This document shows positions 55,572 to 64,000 of a stretch of 64,000 bases of DNA, one piece after another; position 1 is the first letter of the stretch; each line of letters starts with the position of its first letter. The stretch is from assembly GCF_000484695.1 (NCBI RefSeq), contig NZ_AXVR01000012.1, positions 1-64,000 of the forward strand, written 5' to 3'. A program made the translations under genes and the position numbers. Origin of the DNA: Salinispora cortesiana (GTDB lineage Bacteria; Actinomycetota; Actinomycetes; Mycobacteriales; Micromonosporaceae). Below the pieces are notes generated by a model. It was not told the DNA's origin and searched no databases. It saw nothing but the letters and a program-made list of their open reading frames with translations.

Positions 55572-56312
55572 TCAGGCCGGCTGGTCCGCCCCGGTCGGCG
55601 GCAGCGGCTCCGGGCTGGAGACATCGGTGACCGCGTCCGAACCGGGCTCACCCAGGAGCACACTCACCGCCGCGACATCCTGCGAGAAGTTCAGCACCGG
55701 GAACTCCAGCGGCCGGTAGCGGGGGTTGACCGTGACGTCGTACTCCCCGGCAGCCTCCGCAAGTGCCCGGCGGCTCGCCAGCCCGTTGCGCAGCTGGGGG
55801 CCGTCGAGCTGACCGGCGACCACCGCATCCGGAGTGTCCGGAGGAATCACTCCGGCCGTCCGCCCAGCGGCGATCACGTCCGCGAGCTCCTGCTCGGTCG
55901 GGGCGACCGAGTCGCCGATCGGCAGCCCGGAGAGGCAGGTGTAGAGGGCGGCCAGCTGTCGCACATACTCCGACTCCGGAGGCAGACCGAGCTGACCGGC
56001 GAGCGCGACCGGCTCCGTCCGCCCCTGCGGCTGGTAGCCCCGGTCAGCGGAGACCTGGTCACACACGGTGCCGAGTACCAACGCGCTGACGACCTCAGAC
56101 CGGGACGGCGGCTGCGGGGCCAGCCCACCGAGCTCGGGCGCCTCCGTCGCGGCGCTGCTGTCCCGCAGCTCGTCGAGGAGGCTGTCCACGGTGTTCTCGG
56201 TGATTTGCTGGTCACCCACGTACGCGGCGACACCCGGCTCGGTGCGACATCCGGTGAGGGCGACGAGGCCGACCACCAGGCTGACGGCGGCGACAAGACG
56301 GCGAGCACGCAT
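55572..56312 (-). CDS. SurA N-terminal-like lipoprotein
   Basis: Encodes 246 residues from ATG 56312. It has a lipobox signal (LVALTGC) and then a SurA-type helical domain (AYVGDQQITENTVDSLLDELRD) as in peptidyl-prolyl isomerase chaperones, but no parvulin PPIase domain is visible. It would sit outside the membrane and assist folding of secreted proteins. It lies between mfd and mazG on the same strand, ending two bases before mazG. Confidence 0.82.
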   Translation of the reverse strand: MRARRLVAAVSLVVGLVALTGCRTEPGVAAYVGDQQITENTVDSLLDELRDSSAATEAPELGGLAPQPPSRSEVVSALVLGTVCDQVSADRGYQPQGRTEPVALAGQLGLPPESEYVRQLAALYTCLSGLPIGDSVAPTEQELADVIAAGRTAGVIPPDTPDAVVAGQLDGPQLRNGLASRRALAEAAGEYDVTVNPRYRPLEFPVLNFSQDVAAVSVLLGEPGSDAVTDVSSPEPLPPTGADQPA

Positions 56313-56391
56313 GATGGCAACTCTCTCACGCCCGCGGCCCAGGACCCCCACGCCCCCACGCCTCGCGCCCGCCGGCTGAAGCTGCGCCACG

Positions 56392-59300
56392 TCACCGCCC
56401 GCCGTGCGCCGTTGAGTCGGCGGCACCGGCCAGCTCCCGGGGCGGACCGAGCACGTCGGCGAGGAGCTGCCCACACCACTCCAGCAGCGTCTGGTCGCGC
56501 AGGGGCTCGCCGCCGACCCGCCGGGTACTCGGCCGGGGCACGCTGACCTGCTCCAGCGCCTGCTTGTAGACCGCGTCCGGGTGATAGCGCTTGAGCCGCA
56601 GCTGCTTCGAGTCCGGTAGCGGCAACGGGCCGAACCGGATGTTGCGACCCTGCATGCTGACATCGGTGAGCCCGTAGTGGCGGGCAAGCAGCCGGAACCG
56701 GGCCACCGCCACCAGGTTTTGCACCGGGGCGGGCGGCTCGCCGTAGCGGTCGGTCAGCTCGGCGACCACCGCGCGCAGCCGCTCCTCGTCTCGGGCCTCG
56801 GCGAGCTTGCGGTACATCTCCAGCCGCAGCCGCTCCACCCCGACATAGTCGTGCGGCAGATGGGCATCCACCGGCAGATCGACCTTGATCTCCGGCTCCT
56901 CCTCCGGGCGCTCCCCCTTGAAGGCCTGCACCGCCTCCCCGACCATCCGCACGTACAGGTCGAAACCGACGCCCTCGATGTGGCCGGACTGCTCGCCGCC
57001 GAGCAGGTTGCCGGCGCCCCGGATCTCCAGATCCTTCATCGCCACGTACATGCCGGCACCGAGCTCGGTGTGCTGGGCGATGGTCGCCAACCGCTCGTGG
57101 GCGTGCTCGGTGAGCGGCTTGTCCGACGGATAGAGGAAGTACGCATACGCCCGCTCCCGGCCCCGACCGACCCGGCCCCGGATCTGGTGTAGCTGGGCCA
57201 GGCCGAGCAGGTCGGCCCGCTCGACGATCAGGGTGTTGGCGTTCGGGATGTCGATGCCGGACTCGACGATCGTGGTGCAGACCAGGACGTCGAACTCCTT
57301 CTCCCAGAAGCCGACCATGACCCGCTCCAGGGCCTCCTCACCCAACTGGCCGTGCGCCACCGCGACCCGCGCCTCGGGCACCAGTTCCCGCAGCCGCCGC
57401 GCCGCCCGCTCGATCGACTCCACCCGGTTGTGCAGGTAGAAGACCTGGCCGTCCCGGAGCAGTTCCCGGTGGATGGCGGCGGCCACCTGCCGCTCGTCGT
57501 AGGCCCCGACCGCGGTGAGCACCGGGTGCCGCTCCTCCGGCGGGGTGGCGATGGTGGACATCTCCCGAATGCCGGTGATCGCCATCTCCAGGGTCCGGGG
57601 GATCGGGGTGGCCGACATGCTCAGCACGTCAACCGAGGCCCGCACGGACTTCAGGTGCTCCTTGTGCTCGACGCCGAAGCGCTGTTCCTCGTCCACGATG
57701 ACCAGCCCCAGGGAGCGGAACCGGGCGGACGCCTGCAGCAGCCGGTGGGTACCGATGACGATGTCGGCGGTGCCGGCGGCGGCCAGCTCCAGGGTCTGCT
57801 CGGCCTCCTTCGGCGTCTGGAACCGAGACAGCTGGCGAATCGTCACCGGGAACTGGCTCATTCGCTCGGCAAAGGTGTTGTAGTGCTGCTGCACCAGCAG
57901 GGTGGTGGGCACCAGCACCGCCACCTGCCGGCCGTCCTGGATCGCCTTGAACGCCGCCCGGACCGCGATCTCGGTCTTGCCATAGCCGACATCGCCGCAG
58001 ATCAGCCGATCCATCGGGACGGTCTGCTCCATGTCCCGCTTGACCTCTTCGATCGCGGCGAGCTGGTCCGGCGTCTCCTGCCAGGGGAACGCATCCTCCA
58101 GCTCCCGCTGCCATGGGGTGTCCGGGCCGAACGAGTGCCCCTTGGAGGCCTTGCGGGCGGCGTAGAGCTGGATGAGCTGCGCGGCGATCTCGCGGACGGC
58201 CTTGCGCGCCCGAGCCTTCGACTTCTGCCAGTCCGAGCCGCCCATCTTGTGCAGGGCCGGCTGTTCACCGCCGACATACCGGGAGAGCTGGTCGAGCTGG
58301 TCGGTGGGGACGAAGAGCCGGTCGCCCGGCTGGCCGCGCTTACTCGGGGCGTACTCGATAACCAGGTACTCCCGGCTGGCCCCGTTGACCGTGCGCTGCA
58401 CCAACTCGACGTAGCGGCCGATGCCGTGCTGCTCGTGCACCACGTGATCGCCGGCCCGCAGCTCCAACGGATCGATGGTGTTGCGCCGGCGGCTCGGCAG
58501 CTTGCGCATGTCCCGCGTCGACGCGCCCCGGCCGCCGGTGACGTCGTCCCCGGTTAGCAGGACGAAGCGGGACGCCTCGGCGACGAAGCCACCGGTCAGC
58601 GACCCCCGGCTGACCAGGATCTGGCCGGCGGTCGGCGCCGAGGTCACCTCGTCAACCAGGCGGGCGCCGAGCCCGGCGTCGTGCAGCACCTCGACGGCCC
58701 GCTGGGCCGGGCCGTGCCCCTCGAAGACCAGTGCGACCGACCAGCCCTCGCCGGCCCAACGCTTCAGTTCGTCCACCACCCGCGCCGTCTCACCGTGGTA
58801 GAGCGGCGCGGGCTGGGCCGCCACCGTCACCGCGATCGAGTCGTCCGGGGTGACATCGACCTCGTCCGGCTCGTCCTCCCACGGCTGGCCGGCGGGGGCC
58901 GGCTCGGCCAGCCCGAACGGGGAGATCGTCCACCACGGCTGCCGCAGCTCGCGGGCCCGCGCGCGGACGTCGCCGAGCGTCCGGAAGGCGGCCGCGCCGA
59001 GGTCGATCGGGGCCGCGCCGCCGACCGCGGCCGCGGCCCAGCTCGCCTGAAGGAACTCCGCCGAGGTACGCACCAGGTCGTGCGCCCGGGTACGAATCCG
59101 CTCCGGGTCGCAGAGCAGCACGTGGGTCCCCGCGGACATGGTGTCCAGCAGCAGCTCCATCGAGTCGGCGCCGATCAGCACCGGAGCGAGCGACTCCATT
59201 CCCTCGACCGGAATACCTTCGGCCAGCCGGTCGAGGATCTCCGCCAGCTCCGGATGCTCCGCCGCCAGCACGGCGGCCCGCTTCCGGACGGCCGGGGTGA

Positions 59301-60042
59301 GCAGCAGCTCCCGGCAGGGCGGGGCCCAGAGTTGGTCAACCTGCTCGATGGTGCGCTGGTCGGCCACGGCAAAGGTACGGATCTCCTCCACCTCGTCGCC
59401 CCAGAACTCGACCCGGGACGGATGCTCGTCGGTGGGTGGGAAGACATCGAGGATGCCGCCGCGCACCGCGAACTCACCGCGCTTGGTGACCAGGTCCACC
59501 CGCGCGTACGCCATGTCGGTGAGCCGGCGCGCCACATCTTCGAGATCAGCTTCGTCGCCGGCGGACAGCCGCACCGGCTCCAGCTCCCCCAACCCCTTGA
59601 GCTGGGGTTGCAGCAGGGACCGGACCGGAGCGACGACGACCCGCAGCGGGCCACTGCGCCCCTGCGCGTCGGTCGCCTCGGGGTGGGCGAGACGACGGAG
59701 CACCGCCAGTCGGCGACCCACCGTGTCGGAGCGCGGCGAGAGCCGCTCGTGCGGCAGAGTCTCCCAGGACGGAAAGACCGCCACCTGGTCGGTGGGGATC
59801 AGGCTGCCCAGCGCGGCGGCGAGGTCGTCCGCCTCCCGGGTGGTCGCGGTGACCGCCAGCACCGGGCGCGCCGCGCCCCCCACCGGCTCGTCGGCCGCCA
59901 CGGCGGCGACTGCGAACGGACGCAGCGCCGGCGGTGCGGTCAGGTCGAGCCCGTCGACCTGGGCCGCGCCGGATCGCGCCAGGTCCCGGGCCCGGGCCAG
60001 GGCCGGGTCGGCGAGGGCGGCGGCGAAGAGTCCGGTGAGCAT
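56392..60042 (-). CDS. mfd: transcription-repair coupling factor
   Basis: ATP-dependent translocase that removes stalled RNA polymerase and recruits UvrA for repair. The 1216-residue size is standard. Regions in order: UvrB-like N-terminal module, RNA polymerase-interaction domain (DHVVHEQHGIGRYVELV near 490), helicase lobes with Walker A GDVGYGKTEIAVR and box II VDEEQRFGVEHKE, RecG-like translocation motif and C-terminal TRCF domain. It follows the order mfd-mazG-eno of M. tuberculosis with a SurA-like gene added. Confidence 0.96.
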   Translation of the reverse strand: MLTGLFAAALADPALARARDLARSGAAQVDGLDLTAPPALRPFAVAAVAADEPVGGAARPVLAVTATTREADDLAAALGSLIPTDQVAVFPSWETLPHERLSPRSDTVGRRLAVLRRLAHPEATDAQGRSGPLRVVVAPVRSLLQPQLKGLGELEPVRLSAGDEADLEDVARRLTDMAYARVDLVTKRGEFAVRGGILDVFPPTDEHPSRVEFWGDEVEEIRTFAVADQRTIEQVDQLWAPPCRELLLTPAVRKRAAVLAAEHPELAEILDRLAEGIPVEGMESLAPVLIGADSMELLLDTMSAGTHVLLCDPERIRTRAHDLVRTSAEFLQASWAAAAVGGAAPIDLGAAAFRTLGDVRARARELRQPWWTISPFGLAEPAPAGQPWEDEPDEVDVTPDDSIAVTVAAQPAPLYHGETARVVDELKRWAGEGWSVALVFEGHGPAQRAVEVLHDAGLGARLVDEVTSAPTAGQILVSRGSLTGGFVAEASRFVLLTGDDVTGGRGASTRDMRKLPSRRRNTIDPLELRAGDHVVHEQHGIGRYVELVQRTVNGASREYLVIEYAPSKRGQPGDRLFVPTDQLDQLSRYVGGEQPALHKMGGSDWQKSKARARKAVREIAAQLIQLYAARKASKGHSFGPDTPWQRELEDAFPWQETPDQLAAIEEVKRDMEQTVPMDRLICGDVGYGKTEIAVRAAFKAIQDGRQVAVLVPTTLLVQQHYNTFAERMSQFPVTIRQLSRFQTPKEAEQTLELAAAGTADIVIGTHRLLQASARFRSLGLVIVDEEQRFGVEHKEHLKSVRASVDVLSMSATPIPRTLEMAITGIREMSTIATPPEERHPVLTAVGAYDERQVAAAIHRELLRDGQVFYLHNRVESIERAARRLRELVPEARVAVAHGQLGEEALERVMVGFWEKEFDVLVCTTIVESGIDIPNANTLIVERADLLGLAQLHQIRGRVGRGRERAYAYFLYPSDKPLTEHAHERLATIAQHTELGAGMYVAMKDLEIRGAGNLLGGEQSGHIEGVGFDLYVRMVGEAVQAFKGERPEEEPEIKVDLPVDAHLPHDYVGVERLRLEMYRKLAEARDEERLRAVVAELTDRYGEPPAPVQNLVAVARFRLLARHYGLTDVSMQGRNIRFGPLPLPDSKQLRLKRYHPDAVYKQALEQVSVPRPSTRRVGGEPLRDQTLLEWCGQLLADVLGPPRELAGAADSTAHGGR

Positions 60043-60241
60043 ATGATCACTTCCACGGCGACGGCACGACGAGCGCCCCCCGTCCGGCTGGACGAGGGGT
60101 TGACCCGTTGACCCTATCGCTCCAAGAGCGGGTCAACGGCCACGTGACGCGGATCCCCGGCGGGCCGAAGCGGCTCGCCAAGAGTGAACAAGGACACCCC
60201 GTGGGTTCCGCCCGGTTCCCGCGGTTACCATCCTGGGAGTC

Positions 60242-60255
60242 GGACAGCGCTGTCC
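60242..60255 (+). promoter_or_regulatory. 14-bp perfect palindrome upstream of ppc
   Basis: GGACAGCGCTGTCC lies 25 bases before the ppc start codon, within the mfd-ppc divergent gap. It may be an operator for a dimeric regulator or an mRNA hairpin. No other copy was noticed in the window. No regulator is assigned. Confidence 0.4.
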
Positions 60256-60280
60256 TTCGTACTCACGTAAGGAGCGCATC

Positions 60281-63064
60281 GTGACCGACCAGCACGACCA
60301 CGACGGCCCCGACGCCGCACTCCGCGCCGACATCCGCCGCCTCGGCACCCTGCTCGGCCAGACCCTCGCCCGGCAGGAAGGGCGGCCCCTGCTCGACCTG
60401 GTTGAGGAGATCCGCGCCCAGGTTCGCACCGACGCTCCGGCCGCCGCGCAGCGGCTCGCCGGGCTGGATGTCGCCACCGGCACCCGGCTGGCCCGCGCCT
60501 TCTCCACCTACTTCCACCTGGCCAACATCACCGAACAGGTCCACCGCGCCCGGGATCTGCGGCGCCGTCGGGCCGTTCAGGGCGGCTGGTTGGACCAGAC
60601 CGCCAAGATGATCGCCGAGCGCGGCGTTCCCGCCGAGGAGATCGCGGCGGCGGCGCGGCGGCTGGCCATCCGCCCGGTCTTCACCGCCCACCCCACCGAG
60701 GCGGCCCGCCGCTCGATCCTGTCCAAGCTGCGCGCGATCGCCGACGAGTTGGACACCGAGACCATCAACGCGGTCCTCTACGGCGCCAGCGACGAGGGCC
60801 CGGCCAACCGCCGCCTCGCCGAGTTGCTCGACCTGATGTGGCAGACCGACGAGCTGCGGCTCGACCGGCCGGACCCGACCGACGAGGCGCGCAACGCCAT
60901 CTACTACCTACGCGACCTCTACGCCGAGGCGGCGCCACAGGTGCTCGACGACCTCGCCGACACGCTCCGCACCCTCGGGGTGGAGACCTCACCCACCGCC
61001 CGGCCCCTCACCTTCGGCACCTGGATCGGGGGCGACCGGGACGGAAACCCGTTCGTCACCCCCACGGTGACCCGGGAGGTCCTCGCCATCGCGCACGAGC
61101 ACGGCCTCGCCGCCACCGAGAAGGCCATGGACCAACTGATCAACGAGGTCTCCGTCTCCCGGCGGTTGCGCGGCGTCTCGCTCGACCTCTCCGCGAGCCT
61201 CGCCACCGACCTGGACGCGCTGCCCGAGGTGGCACCCCGGTTCCGTCGGGTGAACGCCGAGGAGCCGTACCGGCTCAAGGCCCGGTGTGTGAAGGCGAAG
61301 CTCGCCAACACCCGGCAGCGGCTACGCCAGGGCACGGCACACACGCCGGGACGGGACTACCGCGGGTCGGGTGAGCTGATCGCCGACCTGGAGCTGCTGC
61401 GCGCCTCGCTGGCCCGCAACTCCGGTCAGCTCACCGCCGTGGGCCGGCTCGCCTCGACCATCCGTACGGTCTCCGCCTTCGGCCTGCACCTCGCCACCAT
61501 GGACGTCCGCGAGCACGCCGAGAAGCACCACGAGGTGTTGACCCAGCTCTTCGGTGCGGTGGGCGAGGTGTCCGACTACCCGGCGCTGAGCCGGCTGGAG
61601 CGCACCAAGCTCCTCGCCGACGAGCTGGCCGGGCGCCGGCCCCTGTCTACGCTCGACACTCCGCTGACCGAGTCGGCCCGCCGGACCTTCGATGTCTTCG
61701 GCACCATCCGGGAGGCCCAGGACCGGTTCGGAACCGAGGTGATCGAGTCGTACATCATCTCGATGACCCTCGGCGTGGACGATGTCCTCGCCGCCGTCGT
61801 GCTGGCCCGCGAGGCGGGGCTGGTGGACGTGCACAGCAGCCGGGCCCGGATCGGCTTCGTACCGCTGTTGGAGACCCCCGCCGAGTTGGACGCCGGCGGT
61901 GACCTGCTGGACGAGCTGCTCTCGCTGCCCGCCTACCGCGCCCTGGTCAGCGCCCGCGGCGACGTCCAGGAGGTGATGCTCGGCTACTCCGACTCCAACA
62001 AGGAGGCCGGCATCACCACCAGTCAGTGGTCCATCCACCGGGCGCAGCGCGCCCTGCGGGACGTGGCCGCCCGGCACGGTGTGCAGCTGCGGCTCTTCCA
62101 CGGCCGGGGTGGCACCGTCGGCCGAGGTGGTGGGCCGACGCACGATGCGATCCTGGCCCAGCCGTACGGGACCCTCGACGGCGAGATCAAGGTGACCGAA
62201 CAGGGCGAGGTGATCTCCGACAAGTACAGCCTGCCGGCGCTGGCCCGGGAGAATCTGGAGCTGACGGTGGCCGCGGTGCTCCAGTCGACGCTGCTGCACA
62301 CCGCGCCCCGGCAGCCGGCCGAGATGCTGGAACGCTGGGACGCGACGATGGACGTGGTGAGCGCGGCGGCCTACCGGTCGTACCGGGACCTGGTCGAGGA
62401 TCCGGACCTGCCGGCGTACTTCTGGGCGTCCACCCCGACCGAGCTGCTCGGCGCGCTGAACATCGGCTCCCGACCGGCGAAGCGGCCGAACACAGGTGCC
62501 GGGCTCGCCGGTCTGCGGGCCATCCCGTGGGTGTTCGGCTGGACCCAGACCCGACAGATCGTTCCCGGCTGGTTCGGCGTCGGCTCCGGGTTGGCGGCGG
62601 CCCGCGCCGCTGGCCACGACGTGCTCGCCGAGATGCACCGCAGTTGGCACTTCTTCCGGACGTTCCTGTCGAACGTGGAGATGATGCTGACCAAGACCGA
62701 CCTGACCATCGCTCGGCGGTACGTGGAGACGCTGGTACCGAAGAAGCTGCACCCGATCTTCCACAAGATCGAGCAGGAGTACGAGCTGACCCGGCGGGAG
62801 GTGCTCGCCGTGACCGTCTCCCCGGAGCTGTTGGAGAACGCGCCGGTGCTCCAGCGCACGCTGGCGGTACGGGACACCTATCTGGAACCGCTGCACCACC
62901 TCCAGGTGGCGTTGCTGCGGCAGTACCGGGACTCCGGCGCACCAGGCCGGGCGGTGGTGACGGCACCGGGCAGCCGCCGGGCACCCAGCGACGGCACCGC
63001 CCTGGAACGTGCCCTGCTCACCACGGTCAACGGCATCGCCGCCGGCATGCGCAACACCGGCTGA
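60281..63064 (+). CDS. ppc: phosphoenolpyruvate carboxylase
   Basis: Carboxylates phosphoenolpyruvate to oxaloacetate, replenishing the citric acid cycle. The 927-residue protein carries catalytic His137 in [36 protein letters not shown], the [14 protein letters not shown] loop and the C-terminal MRNTG, close to the classical QNTG end. GTG start with AAGGAG eight bases upstream. Transcribed away from mfd and followed by a short GC stem, then rmuC on the same strand. Confidence 0.97.
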   Translation: MTDQHDHDGPDAALRADIRRLGTLLGQTLARQEGRPLLDLVEEIRAQVRTDAPAAAQRLAGLDVATGTRLARAFSTYFHLANITEQVHRARDLRRRRAVQGGWLDQTAKMIAERGVPAEEIAAAARRLAIRPVFTAHPTEAARRSILSKLRAIADELDTETINAVLYGASDEGPANRRLAELLDLMWQTDELRLDRPDPTDEARNAIYYLRDLYAEAAPQVLDDLADTLRTLGVETSPTARPLTFGTWIGGDRDGNPFVTPTVTREVLAIAHEHGLAATEKAMDQLINEVSVSRRLRGVSLDLSASLATDLDALPEVAPRFRRVNAEEPYRLKARCVKAKLANTRQRLRQGTAHTPGRDYRGSGELIADLELLRASLARNSGQLTAVGRLASTIRTVSAFGLHLATMDVREHAEKHHEVLTQLFGAVGEVSDYPALSRLERTKLLADELAGRRPLSTLDTPLTESARRTFDVFGTIREAQDRFGTEVIESYIISMTLGVDDVLAAVVLAREAGLVDVHSSRARIGFVPLLETPAELDAGGDLLDELLSLPAYRALVSARGDVQEVMLGYSDSNKEAGITTSQWSIHRAQRALRDVAARHGVQLRLFHGRGGTVGRGGGPTHDAILAQPYGTLDGEIKVTEQGEVISDKYSLPALARENLELTVAAVLQSTLLHTAPRQPAEMLERWDATMDVVSAAAYRSYRDLVEDPDLPAYFWASTPTELLGALNIGSRPAKRPNTGAGLAGLRAIPWVFGWTQTRQIVPGWFGVGSGLAAARAAGHDVLAEMHRSWHFFRTFLSNVEMMLTKTDLTIARRYVETLVPKKLHPIFHKIEQEYELTRREVLAVTVSPELLENAPVLQRTLAVRDTYLEPLHHLQVALLRQYRDSGAPGRAVVTAPGSRRAPSDGTALERALLTTVNGIAAGMRNTG

Positions 63065-63075
63065 ACACCATGGAC

Positions 63076-63093
63076 GGGCCGGTGCGCCGGCCC
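63076..63093 (+). terminator. possible ppc terminator
   Basis: GGGCCGG and CCGGCCC form a seven-base stem with loop TGCG, twelve bases after the ppc stop. No T run follows. Confidence 0.4.
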
Positions 63094-63157
63094 ACGGCGG
63101 AGGCGGGCCGGCGGCACCTTCGATCCATCCGGCACGGGTCGGTCGTACCCGTTTGCG

Positions 63158-64000
63158 ATGCTCGACGACATGGAGTTTCCGACGCTGGCCGTGGTGCTCG
63201 GCTGCCTCGCGGCCGGAGGCGCGGTGGGGTGGTACGCCGCCCGGGCCCGATCCGCCACCGAGCTGGCCCGGCTGGAGGCCACGCTGGCCGCCGCGCAGGC
63301 GGGCGAGGGCCGGCTGGAGCAGTCCCTGCGGACGCTGGGCTACGAGGCGACCGCGCAGTCCCAGGAGGCGGTGGCCCGGGCGGTGGCCCCCCTGCACGAC
63401 ACGCTCCACCGCTACGAGCAGCGGGTCGCCGAGCTGGAGCGGGACCGGGTTGACGCCTACGCCGAGCTGCGCGAGCAGGTGCGCGCGATGAGCACGGTCT
63501 CCGGTGAGCTGCGCACCGAGACCAAACAGCTCGTCGCGGCGCTGCGGGCACCGCAGGTCCGGGGGCGGTGGGGCGAGCACCAGCTGCGCCGCATCGTCGA
63601 GGCGGCCGGCATGCTGGAACACTGCGACTTCGCCGAGCAGGTAACAGCCACGACCGATCAGCAGACGGTCCGCCCCGATCTGGTGGTTCGCCTGCACGGG
63701 GGGCGGTCGGTGGTGGTGGACGCGAAGGCGCCCTTCGACGCATACCTGACCGCGATGGAGGCCCGCGACGAACGGGGGCGCGACGCACACCTGGACGCGC
63801 ACGCGAAGCATCTGCGGGCCCACGTTGACGCGCTGGCCGCGAAGGCGTACTGGACCGCATTCGACCCGGCACCGGAGTTCGTGGTGCTCTTCGTGCCGGC
63901 CGACCCGTTCCTCGACGTCGCCCTACAGCGCGACCCGACCCTGCTGGAGCACGCCTTCACCCGCAATGTGGTGCTGGCAACCCCGGCCACCCTCGTCGCG
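63158..64000 (+). CDS. rmuC: DNA recombination protein RmuC, 3' end missing
   Basis: An open frame from ATG 63158 (or in-frame ATG 63170) runs to the window end without a stop, giving 281 residues. It begins with a membrane anchor (about 5-27), then a long Ala/Glu/Arg-rich coiled coil to about 125, then the RmuC domain with its signature RGRWGEHQLRRIVEAAGML, VRPDLVVRLHGGRSVVVDAKAPFDAYL and FVPADPFLDVAL. RmuC limits inversions at repeats. The remainder of the protein lies outside the window. Confidence 0.9.
   Translation, partial: MLDDMEFPTLAVVLGCLAAGGAVGWYAARARSATELARLEATLAAAQAGEGRLEQSLRTLGYEATAQSQEAVARAVAPLHDTLHRYEQRVAELERDRVDAYAELREQVRAMSTVSGELRTETKQLVAALRAPQVRGRWGEHQLRRIVEAAGMLEHCDFAEQVTATTDQQTVRPDLVVRLHGGRSVVVDAKAPFDAYLTAMEARDERGRDAHLDAHAKHLRAHVDALAAKAYWTAFDPAPEFVVLFVPADPFLDVALQRDPTLLEHAFTRNVVLATPATLVA

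Noticed and set aside
61322..63823. An 833-codon antisense open frame over ppc
   Set aside because: It is the reverse shadow of a strongly conserved carboxylase gene; its translation has no recognisable motif.

Overview
The window is chromosomal DNA from a high-GC actinomycete, most likely a member of the Micromonosporaceae (Salinispora or Micromonospora type). The evidence is strong G/C bias at third codon positions, frequent GTG starts behind GGAGG-type ribosome sites, the mycothiol enzyme Mca, actinobacterial families such as DUF501, and two gene blocks in the same relative order and orientation as in Mycobacterium tuberculosis. The genus is inferred, not proven.

Layout. 0-16 kb: acyl-CoA dehydrogenase, UDP-glucose dehydrogenase, a very large zinc-ribbon polytopic membrane protein, purK-purE, a DUF255/thioredoxin-domain protein, a membrane GGDEF-EAL protein, a small membrane protein and mca. 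16-21 kb: a DUF4307 protein, greA, threonine ammonia-lyase, an amidase and cystathionine gamma-synthase. 21-29 kb: HIT protein, msrA, a three-gene operon predicted to make and process N-acetylglutaminylglutamine amide (an osmoprotectant dipeptide), then a structured 430-bp region with a 12-codon leader ORF ahead of RNase Z and a GNAT protein. 29-35 kb: cystathionine beta-synthase, a DUF1232 protein, two overlapping SGNH hydrolases and a thiolase. 35-43 kb: Bax-inhibitor-1 protein, tRNA-Leu(UAA), type II NADH dehydrogenase, a five-gene MoxR/DUF58/DUF4129 operon, a family 5 uracil-DNA glycosylase and a dienelactone hydrolase. 43.9-48 kb: an accessory stretch with a small membrane protein, a PadR/HAAS pair with a probable leaderless promoter, and a 2-keto acid decarboxylase of lower GC. 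48-60 kb: an information/housekeeping block (ppx, GNAT, DUF501, divIC, eno, mazG, a SurA-like lipoprotein, mfd) interrupted by a plus-strand lipoprotein gene and a secreted beta-helix protein gene. 60-64 kb: phosphoenolpyruvate carboxylase and the first 281 codons of rmuC, cut by the window end.

How the genes relate. Sulfur and redox functions cluster (metB, cbs, mca, msrA, DUF255 protein). The strongest multi-gene system is the dipeptide-amide trio. No insertion sequence, prophage, CRISPR array or rRNA was seen. Short tandem duplications are unusually frequent at gene ends and in intergenic gaps. The most unusual regulatory region is the leader upstream of RNase Z.
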